This document shows positions 35,288 through 44,943 of a stretch of 64,000 nucleotides of DNA, one piece after another. The stretch's first letter is position 1. Every line of letters begins with the position of its first letter. The translations under genes and the position numbers were made by a program. The notes under the pieces are model-generated. The model had not been told where the DNA came from, ran no database searches, and saw nothing but the letters and a program-made list of their open reading frames with translations. Source of the DNA: Chitinophaga japonensis. GTDB lineage: Bacteria > Bacteroidota > Bacteroidia > Chitinophagales > Chitinophagaceae. The DNA lies in contig NZ_VLLG01000003.1 of assembly GCF_007830125.1 (NCBI RefSeq), positions 1,168,247-1,232,246 on the forward strand, written 5' to 3'.

Positions 35288-36232
35288 ATGAAACTGACCG
35301 ATAAAATATACATAGCCGGCCACCGTGGAATGGTAGGCGGCGCCATTAAACGGAGACTGGAAACCCTGGGTTATCAGCACATTATTACCCGCAGCTCCGC
35401 AGAGCTGGACCTGCGCAACCAGGCCAGCGTAAACGCATTCTTTGCAGCCGAAAAGCCGGACTACGTTTTCCTGGCAGCAGCCAAGGTAGGCGGCATCCAT
35501 GCCAATAATACCTACCGCGCGGAGTTCCTGTACGATAACCTCATCATGGAGGCCAATATCATACATGCCGCCTGGCAGCAACAGGTAACCAAGCTGATGT
35601 TCCTGGGCAGTTCCTGCATCTACCCGAAGCTGGCCCCGCAGCCGCTGCAGGAAAGCAGCCTGCTCACCGGCCCGCTGGAACAGACCAACGAGCCTTATGC
35701 CATCGCAAAAATTGCCGGCATCAAGCTATGCGAAGCTTACCGCGACCAGTACGGCTGTAATTTTATCAGCGTAATGCCTACCAACCTGTACGGCATCGGC
35801 GATAATTACCACCCGGAAAACTCCCATGTACTGCCCGCGCTGATCCGCAAGTTCCATGAGGCCAAAGAGGCCGGCAAGCCTGCGGTGACCATCTGGGGAA
35901 CGGGCACGCCTAAACGGGAGTTCCTGTACGCTGACGACCTGGCCGATGCCTGCGTGTACCTCATGCTGCACTATGACGGCAAGGAGCTGGTGAATATCGG
36001 TACCGGGGAAGACCTGACCATCCGCGAGCTGGCGGAGACCGTGAAGGAAGTAGTGTGCTACGAAGGCAACCTGGAATTTGATACTTCCATGCCCGACGGT
36101 ACGCCCCGTAAACTGATGGATGTGTCCAGGCTGCACAGCCTGGGCTGGAAGCACAGCACCGGCCTGAAAGAAGGCATTGTAATGGCCTATGCCGATTACC
36201 TGAAGAAATCACGTTTAACGCTGAACGCATAA
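35288..36232 (+). CDS. fcl: GDP-L-fucose synthase
   Basis: 314 residues, normal length. Epimerase-reductase that converts GDP-4-keto-6-deoxymannose to GDP-L-fucose. NAD(P)-binding motif [15 protein letters not shown] (residues 10-24), conserved [17 protein letters not shown] (Ser and Cys of the active site), catalytic Tyr/Lys in [11 protein letters not shown], and [23 protein letters not shown], typical of the fcl family. It works after the dehydratase at 37641, with UDP-glucose dehydrogenase between them. Confidence 0.95.
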   Translation: MKLTDKIYIAGHRGMVGGAIKRRLETLGYQHIITRSSAELDLRNQASVNAFFAAEKPDYVFLAAAKVGGIHANNTYRAEFLYDNLIMEANIIHAAWQQQVTKLMFLGSSCIYPKLAPQPLQESSLLTGPLEQTNEPYAIAKIAGIKLCEAYRDQYGCNFISVMPTNLYGIGDNYHPENSHVLPALIRKFHEAKEAGKPAVTIWGTGTPKREFLYADDLADACVYLMLHYDGKELVNIGTGEDLTIRELAETVKEVVCYEGNLEFDTSMPDGTPRKLMDVSRLHSLGWKHSTGLKEGIVMAYADYLKKSRLTLNA

Positions 36233-36246
36233 TTAAAACTTAAGTT

Positions 36247-37590
36247 ATGAAAGTAATAGTAGTAGGTACCGGTTATGTAGGCTTGGTTACAGGCGCCTGC
36301 CTCGCAGAAGTAGGCACCAGCGTGGTATGCGTGGATGTGAATGAGGCCAAGATCAATGATCTCCAAAAAGGGATCTTACCCATATACGAGCCCGGCCTGG
36401 AAGAGATCGTGCACCGGAATTACCAGAACGGCCGCCTGTCCTTCAGCACCAACCTGGCGGAAGTGATACCCGGTGCGCAACTGGTGTTCATTGCCGTGGG
36501 CACGCCTCCCGGTGAGGATGGCAGCGCAGACCTGAAATACGTGCTGCAGGTGGCGAAGGAAATAGGCGCTTCCATGACCAACTACCTGGTAGTGGTGACC
36601 AAGAGCACCGTGCCGGTAGGCACTGCTGTAAAAGTGAACAGGGCCATTAAACAGGCGCTGCAGGAAAGGGATACGCTGCTGGATTACGATGTGGCCTCCA
36701 ACCCCGAGTTCCTGAAAGAGGGCGCCGCGGTGCAGGACTTTATGAAGCCCGACCGTATAGTGGTAGGCGTAAATACCGAGAAAGCGCAGCAGGTGCTGGA
36801 GCAGTTGTACCATCCTTTTGTGCTGAACGGACGCCCTATATTGTTCATGGACATTGCTTCCGCAGAAATGACCAAGTATGCGGCCAATGCCATGCTGGCC
36901 ACCAAGATATCTTTCATGAACGACATCGCCAACCTGTGCGAGCTGACCGGTGCGGATGTGAACAAGGTGCGGAAGGGTATTGGCAGCGATCCCCGTATCG
37001 GCGACCGCTTTATTTATCCCGGCATCGGTTACGGCGGCTCCTGCTTCCCCAAGGATGTGAAAGCGCTGGTGCGTACCGGCAGGGAATACGGGCATGCCAT
37101 GCGCATCCTGGAATCTGTGGAAGCGGTGAACGAGGACCAGAAAAAAGTAATGTTCAGCAAAATAGACCGTCACTTTGATAGCAACCTGCAGGGGAAAACA
37201 TTCGCCATCTGGGGACTGTCCTTCAAGCCGAACACGGACGATATGCGGGAAGCGCCTTCCCTGGTGCTGGTGGAAGCGCTGCTACAGGCGGGCGCGCAGG
37301 TAAAGGTGTTTGACCCCGTGGCCATGCAGGAAGCCCGCAAGGAGCTGGGGAACCGGGTTACCTGGTGCAGCAACCTGTATGATGCTGCCAGCGACACCGA
37401 TGCCATTGTGCTGGTAACGGAGTGGAACGAGTTCCGCCTGCCGGACTGGACGCGCATCAGGGACACGGTAAAAGCGCCGGTGGTGTTTGACGGCCGGAAT
37501 ATTTACGACGATGTGCTGCTGCAGAAAAAAGGCTTTAACTATTACGGCATTGGCCTGACCCCCGTAAGCACAACGGATGTGTTGGTGTGA
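36247..37590 (+). CDS. ugd: UDP-glucose 6-dehydrogenase
   Basis: 447 residues. Oxidises UDP-glucose to UDP-glucuronate with two NAD+. N-terminal NAD-binding motif VVGTGYVGLVTGACLAE, catalytic Cys in GIGYGGSCFPKDVKAL (about residue 263), conserved Lys and Asp in the C-terminal UDP-binding domain (TFAIWGLSFKPNTDDMREAPS). It follows fcl by 14 nt in the same operon. Its presence predicts glucuronic acid (or a derivative) in the polymer. Confidence 0.96.
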   Translation: MKVIVVGTGYVGLVTGACLAEVGTSVVCVDVNEAKINDLQKGILPIYEPGLEEIVHRNYQNGRLSFSTNLAEVIPGAQLVFIAVGTPPGEDGSADLKYVLQVAKEIGASMTNYLVVVTKSTVPVGTAVKVNRAIKQALQERDTLLDYDVASNPEFLKEGAAVQDFMKPDRIVVGVNTEKAQQVLEQLYHPFVLNGRPILFMDIASAEMTKYAANAMLATKISFMNDIANLCELTGADVNKVRKGIGSDPRIGDRFIYPGIGYGGSCFPKDVKALVRTGREYGHAMRILESVEAVNEDQKKVMFSKIDRHFDSNLQGKTFAIWGLSFKPNTDDMREAPSLVLVEALLQAGAQVKVFDPVAMQEARKELGNRVTWCSNLYDAASDTDAIVLVTEWNEFRLPDWTRIRDTVKAPVVFDGRNIYDDVLLQKKGFNYYGIGLTPVSTTDVLV

Positions 37591-37640
37591 GGCCGCTTTT
37601 AATAACAAAGAACAGACAAAAAAATAAAAAACATTAACAG

Positions 37641-38738
37641 ATGAAAGTTGCGTTAATTACCGGTATTACAGGACAGGACGGCGCTTACCTGGCGGAGCTG
37701 TTGCTGGAAAAAGGATATATGGTGCATGGCGTAAAACGCCGCGCTTCCCTTATCAACACAGAGCGTATTGACCACCTGTACCAGGACCCGCATAGCGAAA
37801 ATGTCCGTTTCAAGCTGCACTACGGTGATATGACAGACAGCACCAACCTGATCCGCATTATACAGGAAACCCAGCCGGATGAGATCTACAACCTGGCAGC
37901 CATGAGCCACGTAAAAGTGAGCTTTGATACGCCGGAATATACGGCCAATGCGGATGGTATCGGTACCTTACGTATACTGGAGGCATTGCGCATCCTGAAG
38001 CTGGAGCAAAAGACCCGCGTATACCAGGCCAGCACCTCCGAGCTGTACGGCCTGGTGCAGGAAGTGCCCCAGAAGGAAACCACGCCTTTCTATCCCCGCA
38101 GCCCCTACGCAGTAGCCAAGCTGTATGCTTACTGGATCACGGTCAACTACCGCGAAGCGTATGGCATGTATGCTTGCAACGGCATCCTGTTCAACCACGA
38201 GAGCCCGCTGAGAGGCGAGACCTTTGTGACCCGTAAAATTACCCGCGGCGTAGCGGCCATCGCCCTGGGCCTGCAGGACAAGCTGTACCTGGGTAACCTG
38301 GATGCCCGCCGCGACTGGGGACATGCCAAGGATTACGTGGAAGCCATGTGGCGCATCCTGCAGCAGGACACCCCGGACGACTATGTGATCGCTACCGGCA
38401 TCACCACCCCTGTGCGCGATTTTGTGCGGATGTCCTTTGCGGAAGTGGGTATTGAGCTGGCATTTACCGGCGAAGGCGCCAGCGAAGTAGGCGTGGTGAC
38501 CGCCTGCAACAATGAGGAATTTATCCTGCCCGTGGGCAAGGAAGTGGTAGCGGTAGATCCCCGGTACTTCCGTCCTACCGAGGTAGAGCTGTTGATAGGC
38601 GATCCTACCAAGTCCAAGACGAAGCTGGGCTGGGAGCCCCGCTATGACCTGCCTGCCCTGGTAAAGGAAATGGTTGCAGGCGATGTGGAATTATTCCGTA
38701 AGAAAGACGTAACACAGTTAGAACATTTGATCGGATAG
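37641..38738 (+). CDS. gmd: GDP-mannose 4,6-dehydratase
   Basis: 365 residues. First committed step to GDP-fucose. [19 protein letters not shown] nucleotide-binding motif at the N-terminus, catalytic STSELYG region, Tyr-Lys pair in [15 protein letters not shown], and [20 protein letters not shown], a signature of GMD. It lies after ugd with a 50-nt gap. Together with fcl and manC it completes mannose-1-phosphate to GDP-fucose. Confidence 0.96.
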   Translation: MKVALITGITGQDGAYLAELLLEKGYMVHGVKRRASLINTERIDHLYQDPHSENVRFKLHYGDMTDSTNLIRIIQETQPDEIYNLAAMSHVKVSFDTPEYTANADGIGTLRILEALRILKLEQKTRVYQASTSELYGLVQEVPQKETTPFYPRSPYAVAKLYAYWITVNYREAYGMYACNGILFNHESPLRGETFVTRKITRGVAAIALGLQDKLYLGNLDARRDWGHAKDYVEAMWRILQQDTPDDYVIATGITTPVRDFVRMSFAEVGIELAFTGEGASEVGVVTACNNEEFILPVGKEVVAVDPRYFRPTEVELLIGDPTKSKTKLGWEPRYDLPALVKEMVAGDVELFRKKDVTQLEHLIG

Positions 38739-38765
38739 CAGCCGTAAGCACGGACCAGATATATT

Positions 38766-40322
38766 ATGCAAGCAGCAAACCGGGTAGTATTAAATACAGG
38801 CGCACTTTATGGAAGGATGTTGATTACGATGTTCATCGCATTGTACTCAACCCGTTTGGTGCTGAACGCGCTGGGAGCAGAGGATTATGGCATTTTCAGC
38901 CTGGTGAGCGGTGTGATCGTTATGCTTTCTTTCCTGAACGTGGCCATGACCATATCCACGCAGCGGTACCTCTCTTTTTACATAGGGGCCGGCGACCAGG
39001 AAAAGTTAAAAATGGTTTTCAACTCCAGCGTGCTGCTCCATTTTATCATGGGCATCACGCTGGTAGTGATATTTGAAGTGGTGGGCATGTATTTCTTTGA
39101 GCAGGTGCTGAACATACCGGCGGAGCGCCTGTCCACTGCCAGGATGATCTTCCATTTTACGGTGATCAGTACTTTTTTCACGATCACTTCCGTGCCGTAT
39201 GACGCCACGCTGAACGCGCGTGAGAATATGTTCCTGATCGCGGGGATCGGTATCTGGGAATCGCTGGCCAAGCTGGCCATTGCCATTTACCTGCAGTATA
39301 CCGGTTACGACAAGCTGATCGTGTACGGGGCGCTGATGGCTTCCGTAACGGTAATATCGCTGATCATCAAGCGGGCCTACTGTTCGGCAAAGTACAAGGA
39401 AAGCAAGGTGCAGTTGAAAACGTCTTTTAATAAAAGCATGCTGAAGGAAATGTTCTCCTATGCCGGCTGGAATATGTTTGGCGCAGGCAGCGTAGTAGCC
39501 CGGAACCAGGGTATGGCCATGATACTGAATGTATTCTTCGGCGCGGTGATCAATGCCTCCTACGGCATTGCCAACCAGGTAAATGCCCAGCTCAGCTACT
39601 TCTCCGTGACCATGCTGCAGTCCCTGAACCCGCAGATCATTAAGAGCGAAGGCAGCGGGGACCGGCAAAGGATGCTGCGCCTGGCCATGATAGCCAGCAA
39701 GTTTTCCTTTTTCCTGCTATCCTTTTTTTCCATACCGGTGATCATTGAAATGCCGGAGCTGCTGAAGTTCTGGCTGAAGAACGTGCCGGCGCACACCGTC
39801 ATATTCTGCCGGCTGATCATCGTGGTGACGCTGGTAAACCAGCTCACCGTGGGCCTGCAGGTAGCCATCCAGTCCGTAGGCAGGATCAAGGTATACCAGG
39901 TGGTGGTCAGCCTGCTGCTGATGCTGAACCTGCCGGTATCTTACTTCCTGCTGAAGGCCGGTCTGCCCCCGCATGCAGTGCTGATCAGCGCCATCTGTAT
40001 CGAGGCGCTTACCTGCAGCTACCGGGTGCTGGCTGCGCACCGGCTCACCGGCCTGTCCATCGGGGAGTACCTGCGGAGGACCGTATTAGGGGCTGTGCTG
40101 CCGGTAGCGCTGGCGTTTACCGTGGCACTGGTGCCGCAACTGGTATGGCAGGAGCAGGGATTTATGCGCCTGCTGCTGACCGGTTGTGCAAGCACCGCAG
40201 CCATATTTTTAAGCGTGCGGTTCCTGGGGCTAACGCCTTATGAACTGGAAAAGATAACGGGCATTGTGATGAAGGGTATTTCAAAATTACAGTTAAGACC
40301 ATCTGTAGTAAAGGCCAATTGA
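38766..40322 (+). CDS. wzx: Wzx-type polysaccharide flippase
   Basis: 518 residues with about 12 to 14 membrane helices spread over the whole length, as in the polysaccharide-transporter branch of the MOP/MATE fold. The N-terminal helix (MLITMFIALYSTRLVLNALGA) is followed by GIFSLVSGVIVML, and the central segment has SYAGWNMFGAGSVVARNQGMAMI. It flips the lipid-linked repeat unit across the inner membrane. It lies just before the first glycosyltransferase with a 15-nt gap. Substrate specificity cannot be read. Confidence 0.9.
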   Translation: MQAANRVVLNTGALYGRMLITMFIALYSTRLVLNALGAEDYGIFSLVSGVIVMLSFLNVAMTISTQRYLSFYIGAGDQEKLKMVFNSSVLLHFIMGITLVVIFEVVGMYFFEQVLNIPAERLSTARMIFHFTVISTFFTITSVPYDATLNARENMFLIAGIGIWESLAKLAIAIYLQYTGYDKLIVYGALMASVTVISLIIKRAYCSAKYKESKVQLKTSFNKSMLKEMFSYAGWNMFGAGSVVARNQGMAMILNVFFGAVINASYGIANQVNAQLSYFSVTMLQSLNPQIIKSEGSGDRQRMLRLAMIASKFSFFLLSFFSIPVIIEMPELLKFWLKNVPAHTVIFCRLIIVVTLVNQLTVGLQVAIQSVGRIKVYQVVVSLLLMLNLPVSYFLLKAGLPPHAVLISAICIEALTCSYRVLAAHRLTGLSIGEYLRRTVLGAVLPVALAFTVALVPQLVWQEQGFMRLLLTGCASTAAIFLSVRFLGLTPYELEKITGIVMKGISKLQLRPSVVKAN

Positions 40323-40337
40323 CCAGCAACACAGGAT

Positions 40338-41507
40338 ATGAATATTTTATTCTTTACGGACATATCGCCATTCCCGGCAAACGGGGGAGAAAAGATCAGG
40401 AGCAATTACCTGCTGAAGGCGCTGGCCAGGCTCGGACACCAGGTAATAGCGCTGGTCCAGAACGAGGAAGGCGTTGACCTGGCGAATTACCAGGTGGAGA
40501 ACGTAGTATTCTACACCCACGCCAAAAGGTCCCTGGATGTAGTAGACCGGCTGGCCGGTAAACACTATTTCCAGCGCTCCGGAACCGTGCTGCAGTTGTT
40601 CGGGGAGGTGTGCAGCAGGCACAAGATCGACGTGGCCGTGCTGGACTACGGTTACATCGGGCAGTACATCCGGTTCTTTACTTCCCGCGGCATCCGGGTG
40701 GTGCTGGGCACGCATAATGCGCAACCCATGATCACACAGCAGGTGCCTGCAAAGAACATCATAGCAAAGATCCGGCGCTTCCAGTTGGTAAGCCTGGAAA
40801 AGCTGCATGAGCGCCTGTACTTCAAAAAGGCCGCAGCGGTGCTGGTGGTCAGCGAGGACGACCGCAAATACCACGAGCGCTTCATCGGCCGGGAGAAAGT
40901 GTTCTTTGTGCCCAATTTCCTGGATGAGAAAGAGTACGCCCTTTCCTGTAAGAAACAGCCCAAGGTGCTGGTAATGACCGCCAACTTTGGCCAGTACATG
41001 AATTTCCAGGGACTGAAATGGTTCGTGGAAGAAGTATGGAACCAGGAACTGGCGGAGCGTTACGATGTATGGCTGGTAGGCCGGCGCTCCAGGGAAGCGC
41101 TGACGCAACTGACCGGTGCAGACAAGTGGAACAATATAGTAGCGCTGGGCAAGGTGGACGATGTAAAATGGTATATCTCCGTTGCCAACGGGGTGATCAT
41201 TCCCCTGCTGCACGGTGCCGGCACCCGTTTGAAATGCCTGGAGGCCATGGCTTTGAGCACGCCCATCATCAGTACCTCCAAAGGGGTGGAGGGGGTAGCC
41301 AGCAAACACTTCCTTATTGCCGACACCCCGGAAGAGTTCAGGAAAGTAATACTGGATTTTAACGGGGACGAAGCGATCGGGCAGGCACTGAGAGAGGATT
41401 TTATGAGAGAGTATAGCGCGGATGTGAATACGCAGCGGCTGCGCCGCGTGCTGAGCTATGTGACGAATGTACGAAAGAGTGAATATGCAGATGTGCAAAT
41501 GGATTAA
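40338..41507 (+). CDS. GT4-like glycosyltransferase
   Basis: 389 residues. GT-B fold glycosyltransferase, group 1-like. The N-terminal half starts LFFTDISPFPANGGEKIRSNYLLKALARLG, the loop that often contacts the acceptor. The donor half contains VWLVGRRSRE and the IPLLHGAGTRLKCLEAMALSTPIISTSKGVEG motif, with the E(x7)E-like element. No signal peptide is seen, so it is probably cytoplasmic or membrane-associated. Donor and acceptor are unknown. Codons are in line with the operon. Confidence 0.88.
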   Translation: MNILFFTDISPFPANGGEKIRSNYLLKALARLGHQVIALVQNEEGVDLANYQVENVVFYTHAKRSLDVVDRLAGKHYFQRSGTVLQLFGEVCSRHKIDVAVLDYGYIGQYIRFFTSRGIRVVLGTHNAQPMITQQVPAKNIIAKIRRFQLVSLEKLHERLYFKKAAAVLVVSEDDRKYHERFIGREKVFFVPNFLDEKEYALSCKKQPKVLVMTANFGQYMNFQGLKWFVEEVWNQELAERYDVWLVGRRSREALTQLTGADKWNNIVALGKVDDVKWYISVANGVIIPLLHGAGTRLKCLEAMALSTPIISTSKGVEGVASKHFLIADTPEEFRKVILDFNGDEAIGQALREDFMREYSADVNTQRLRRVLSYVTNVRKSEYADVQMD

Positions 41508-41519
41508 ATATTTAGGATT

Positions 41520-42797
41520 GTGTTTAAAAGGATAAAAATAGCCGCATATGCCATGTTGAGCGCTTTCAATGTGTCCCTGGTAGGACAGTTGAAAGCGAAT
41601 GAGATATTGGCGCTCCTGTTGGCGCCTTTTACCTTTAAGGTCAATGATCTTAAAGACTATCCCTTTTACCGGAAGATCATTTATGCGCTGATAGCGCTGC
41701 TGCTGTTCCAGTTCATTACCGATGTTTTTGTGATCCATAACACGGCGCAGAATTTTCTGCGGGGCTGGGCCGGTACAATCATGTCTATCCTGTCGTTCGT
41801 GGTGCTGTTCAAACTGCTGGACACGGAAGCGGCAGTGCTCACATTCATCTTATGGACCATGATCAGGAACATTGTAGCCACGGATGATATCGTGGATTCG
41901 GAGATGTCCTACTTCAAGTTCAAGATAGTGCCAATCATTGCTTCCGCCCTGCAGTTGCTGGCCGTCTACCTTTACAGGAGGGGAAAGATGTCGCTGATGC
42001 TGGGAGCAATGGTAGTGGGCAGCCTGCTCTGTTTCGCCAATGATGCCCGGTCCAGCGGTATGTTGTTCTTCCTGTCTGCCGGCATCATATGGATACTGAG
42101 CCGCAACTTCCGCATCACGCGGCAGAAGCTGTTCGTATTTGCGCTCCTGGGCGCCATCGTGTTTGAGGGGTGTTATGTTTTTTATGTGAACTCGGTGCTC
42201 AGGGATGGCCTGGGCGGTGGGCACTCCAGCTCGCAGTTGCAGCGCCTGGACAACCCTTATAATCCTTTTGAGCTGTTGATGACCGGTCGCGGCGAAACCT
42301 TTGCCGCCTTCGCCGCCATTGGTGACAAACCTTTATTCGGCCATGGTTCCTGGACAAAGGACAAGGACCTGAAATACTACAAAATTGTGCTGTCCTACCA
42401 GGGAGATGAAGGCGGGGAGTTTGACTTGCAGAAAGCGGATGCGGTAGACCGTTACATTCCCAGCCACTCGGTGTTGCTGGGCGCGTGGATCAGTTGTGGC
42501 ATCGGTGGTTTCATTGCCGTGTTCCTGGTTTGCTGGTACCTGATGAAGATGGCTTTTACCCTGGTGGTGAAAGCGCAGGCGTCGCCCTTGTACCCGGTGT
42601 ATGTTATGCTGACCGTCAGTCTCCTGTGGGCCTTTTTGTTCTCCCCTTTCCAGCATTTACGGTTTTCCATACCGGCCACCGGCTGCATACTGATGAATGG
42701 TTATTATGACTGGCTGTATGGTTTTGAAGATGATGAGGATGAAGAGAACGAGGATGAGCCTGAGAATGAAAAGGAACCGTACCTGACGTTAAACTGA
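41520..42797 (+). CDS. wzy: Wzy-like O-antigen/capsule polymerase
   Basis: 425 residues from a GTG at 41520; an ATG at 41553 is an alternative. It has about ten hydrophobic segments and a large loop between residues 230 and 310 (LRDGLGGGHSSSQLQRLDNPY, GEGGEF-like), the position of the periplasmic loop in Wzy enzymes. The C-terminus is an extreme acidic tail (EDDEDEENEDEPENEKEP). Wzy proteins are very divergent, so the name rests on topology and on being the only such protein in a Wzx-containing locus. Confidence 0.72.
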   Translation: MFKRIKIAAYAMLSAFNVSLVGQLKANEILALLLAPFTFKVNDLKDYPFYRKIIYALIALLLFQFITDVFVIHNTAQNFLRGWAGTIMSILSFVVLFKLLDTEAAVLTFILWTMIRNIVATDDIVDSEMSYFKFKIVPIIASALQLLAVYLYRRGKMSLMLGAMVVGSLLCFANDARSSGMLFFLSAGIIWILSRNFRITRQKLFVFALLGAIVFEGCYVFYVNSVLRDGLGGGHSSSQLQRLDNPYNPFELLMTGRGETFAAFAAIGDKPLFGHGSWTKDKDLKYYKIVLSYQGDEGGEFDLQKADAVDRYIPSHSVLLGAWISCGIGGFIAVFLVCWYLMKMAFTLVVKAQASPLYPVYVMLTVSLLWAFLFSPFQHLRFSIPATGCILMNGYYDWLYGFEDDEDEENEDEPENEKEPYLTLN

Positions 42798-42826
42798 GTA
42801 TTGTATAAAAAAGAAAATATTGACGA

Positions 42827-43981
42827 ATGAAAATATGTTTCATTACCCTAGGTGATATCAAATCCATAGCTACCATGAAGCGTGCGCTGGGCATGGCTAA
42901 CCCCCTGCAGGCGCTGGGATGGGAAGTGTCTCTTATTGCCCTGGATAGTGAAGAGAACAGGAACCGGATCGCCATAGAATGCAATGACGCGATACAGGTA
43001 CATTATTACAAGGAGTGCGCGCTGAAGGATGAGGTGCAGATAAAAACAGACCTGGTGAACAGGATCGGCCCGGACTTCATCTACTTCTGTTCTTTCAGCT
43101 TCCGCAACCGGATATTGAAAGGCCGGCTGCTGCATAAACCGAAGATATTCATTGAGCACTCGGAGCTGGCGTCCGGTATACCGGACAACAAAGGGCTGAA
43201 GAAATATGCCCTGTTGCTGCTGGAATACTGGTCCGTGCACTATGCGGACGGGTTGGTGTGCGCCAGCCGCTACCTGGAGCGGGAATACCGCAAGAGAGGC
43301 CGGCAGTTGCTGCGCAAGAACCTGCCCATCCTGTACTCGCCCTATGCTTTTAATAATGACGTGATGGACGCTCCCAGGATAAAGCTGGATGAGCTGAAAG
43401 AACGGTATAAGCATAAGCTGGTACTGCTGTACATGGGCACCATGACCCGCAATTACGGCCTGTTCACCATGCTGGAGGCCGTGGAGCAGACCGCTAAAAC
43501 CCGTCCTGATATCAAGCTGCTGCTGCTGGGAAGGGGGCGTCACCTGGAAGAGGCCAAAGCCTATGTGAAGGAGCGCCGGTTGGAAAACTGGGTGGAATTC
43601 CTGGGCTATACGCCGGAAAATGAGCTGAGCTCCTATTTTGAAAGGGCGGATGCTTTTATATCACCGCTGAATGATACGGTGCAGGACTGGGCCCGGTGCC
43701 CCAGCAAGATCTATATGTATATCCCTTTCCATAAACCTGTCTTCACCAGTAATATTGGAGAACCTAAAGAAATTTTCGGCCAGGCCGGCCACTATTTTGA
43801 CACAACTAAACCAGCTACCCTGTCAGCGCTCATTGATGCGCTGGCAGAGGGCCGGCTGCAGCAGACAGACCTGAATATCGCGGAGCATAGCTGGGACCAG
43901 CGCTGCATCGATTTTACCAACTGGGTGTCTGCCCGCTATGCCGTGCGACTTGCACCCGCCGGCAGCGGAGTACTGTCATGA
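42827..43981 (+). CDS. GT4-like glycosyltransferase
   Basis: 384 residues. GT-B fold, with N-terminal ICFITLGDIKSIATMKRALGMANPLQALGW and a donor half containing YMGTMTRNYGLFTMLEAVEQ, LLLLGRGRHLEEAK, FLGYTPENELSSYFERADAF and SKIYMYIPFHKPVFTSN. It acts in the cytoplasm or at the inner face of the membrane to add one sugar of the repeat. The linkage cannot be predicted. Its end overlaps the open frame of the next gene. Confidence 0.87.
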   Translation: MKICFITLGDIKSIATMKRALGMANPLQALGWEVSLIALDSEENRNRIAIECNDAIQVHYYKECALKDEVQIKTDLVNRIGPDFIYFCSFSFRNRILKGRLLHKPKIFIEHSELASGIPDNKGLKKYALLLLEYWSVHYADGLVCASRYLEREYRKRGRQLLRKNLPILYSPYAFNNDVMDAPRIKLDELKERYKHKLVLLYMGTMTRNYGLFTMLEAVEQTAKTRPDIKLLLLGRGRHLEEAKAYVKERRLENWVEFLGYTPENELSSYFERADAFISPLNDTVQDWARCPSKIYMYIPFHKPVFTSNIGEPKEIFGQAGHYFDTTKPATLSALIDALAEGRLQQTDLNIAEHSWDQRCIDFTNWVSARYAVRLAPAGSGVLS

Positions 43982-44015
43982 CCCGGCCATATTTAATGAA
44001 TCAAAGTACTTTATT

Positions 44016-44936
44016 GTGAACTATATCTATTACAAAGACCCAAAGGGAAATTTCGGAGATGACCTGAACGGCTGGCTATGGCCCAAACTGTTCGGCGCAG
44101 AAAAGCCGGATAACGATGCCTTTATCGGCATCGGCTCTATCCTGTACAACGGCTCCCCGCTGTTCAGGAACCTGGAGAACAAGCGGAAGATCGTATTCGG
44201 CACCGGCATACGCCCCGGGTACCGCAATTTTACCTGCGACAACACCTGGGACATCCGCTTCCTGCGGGGCCCCCTGTCCGCCTGCAATTTCAATAACACG
44301 CATGAATATATTGCCGATGCGGCCTACGCTTTAAGGCTGATCAAAGAGTTTAATAGCATTAAGAACGTTGAGAAGAAATACGAGATCAGCGTGATCCCTT
44401 ATTTCAAATCCCTGGAATTTTTTGACTGGCCCGCTATCTGCCGGCAACTGGGATTTCATTATATCTCTCCGGCCGCGGAGCTGGGTATTGAAGAGACCTT
44501 ACGGGAGATAGCCGCTTCCCGCTTCGTGATAGCGGAAGCCATGCATGGCGCTATTATGGCGGATATATTAAGAGTGCCCTGGAGCCGCTTTGTGCTGTCC
44601 ACGCCGTTTACAGAAGGCGGCAAGGTATCAGAGTTCAAGTGGATGGACTGGCTGCATTCCATCCGCCTGTTCAATACGGAAGCCACCCATATCCAGTTGT
44701 ACCGCAAATCTTCCCTGCACAATAAAATAAAAAAGCTCACCGGCAATATGGTGAGCGCGGAATTTTTGGTGAAGCGCGTAGCCAGGGACGAGCTGCTGAC
44801 CAAGCTATCTACCGTGGAGGATTATTACCTGTCACAGGATAACGTGATCAGCAGTATAGACAACCGGATATTTGAAAAGGCGGCCCAACTGAAACAGGAA
44901 AAGGGCATCAGCGAGATAGTAAATAGTGAAAGGTGA
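44016..44936 (+). CDS. Polysaccharide pyruvyl transferase
   Basis: 306 residues from the GTG at 44016. The frame extends upstream to 43938 inside the preceding glycosyltransferase, but NYIYYKDPKGNFGDDLN, the conserved start of this family, begins at the GTG. Later motifs are FIGIGSILYN, VFGTGIRPG and FVIAEAMHGAIMADILRVPW. These enzymes transfer pyruvate from phosphoenolpyruvate to a sugar and make a ketal that adds negative charge. Its presence supports a pyruvylated acidic polymer. The start is the main uncertainty. Confidence 0.85.
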   Translation: MNYIYYKDPKGNFGDDLNGWLWPKLFGAEKPDNDAFIGIGSILYNGSPLFRNLENKRKIVFGTGIRPGYRNFTCDNTWDIRFLRGPLSACNFNNTHEYIADAAYALRLIKEFNSIKNVEKKYEISVIPYFKSLEFFDWPAICRQLGFHYISPAAELGIEETLREIAASRFVIAEAMHGAIMADILRVPWSRFVLSTPFTEGGKVSEFKWMDWLHSIRLFNTEATHIQLYRKSSLHNKIKKLTGNMVSAEFLVKRVARDELLTKLSTVEDYYLSQDNVISSIDNRIFEKAAQLKQEKGISEIVNSER

Positions 44937-44943
44937 ACAGTGA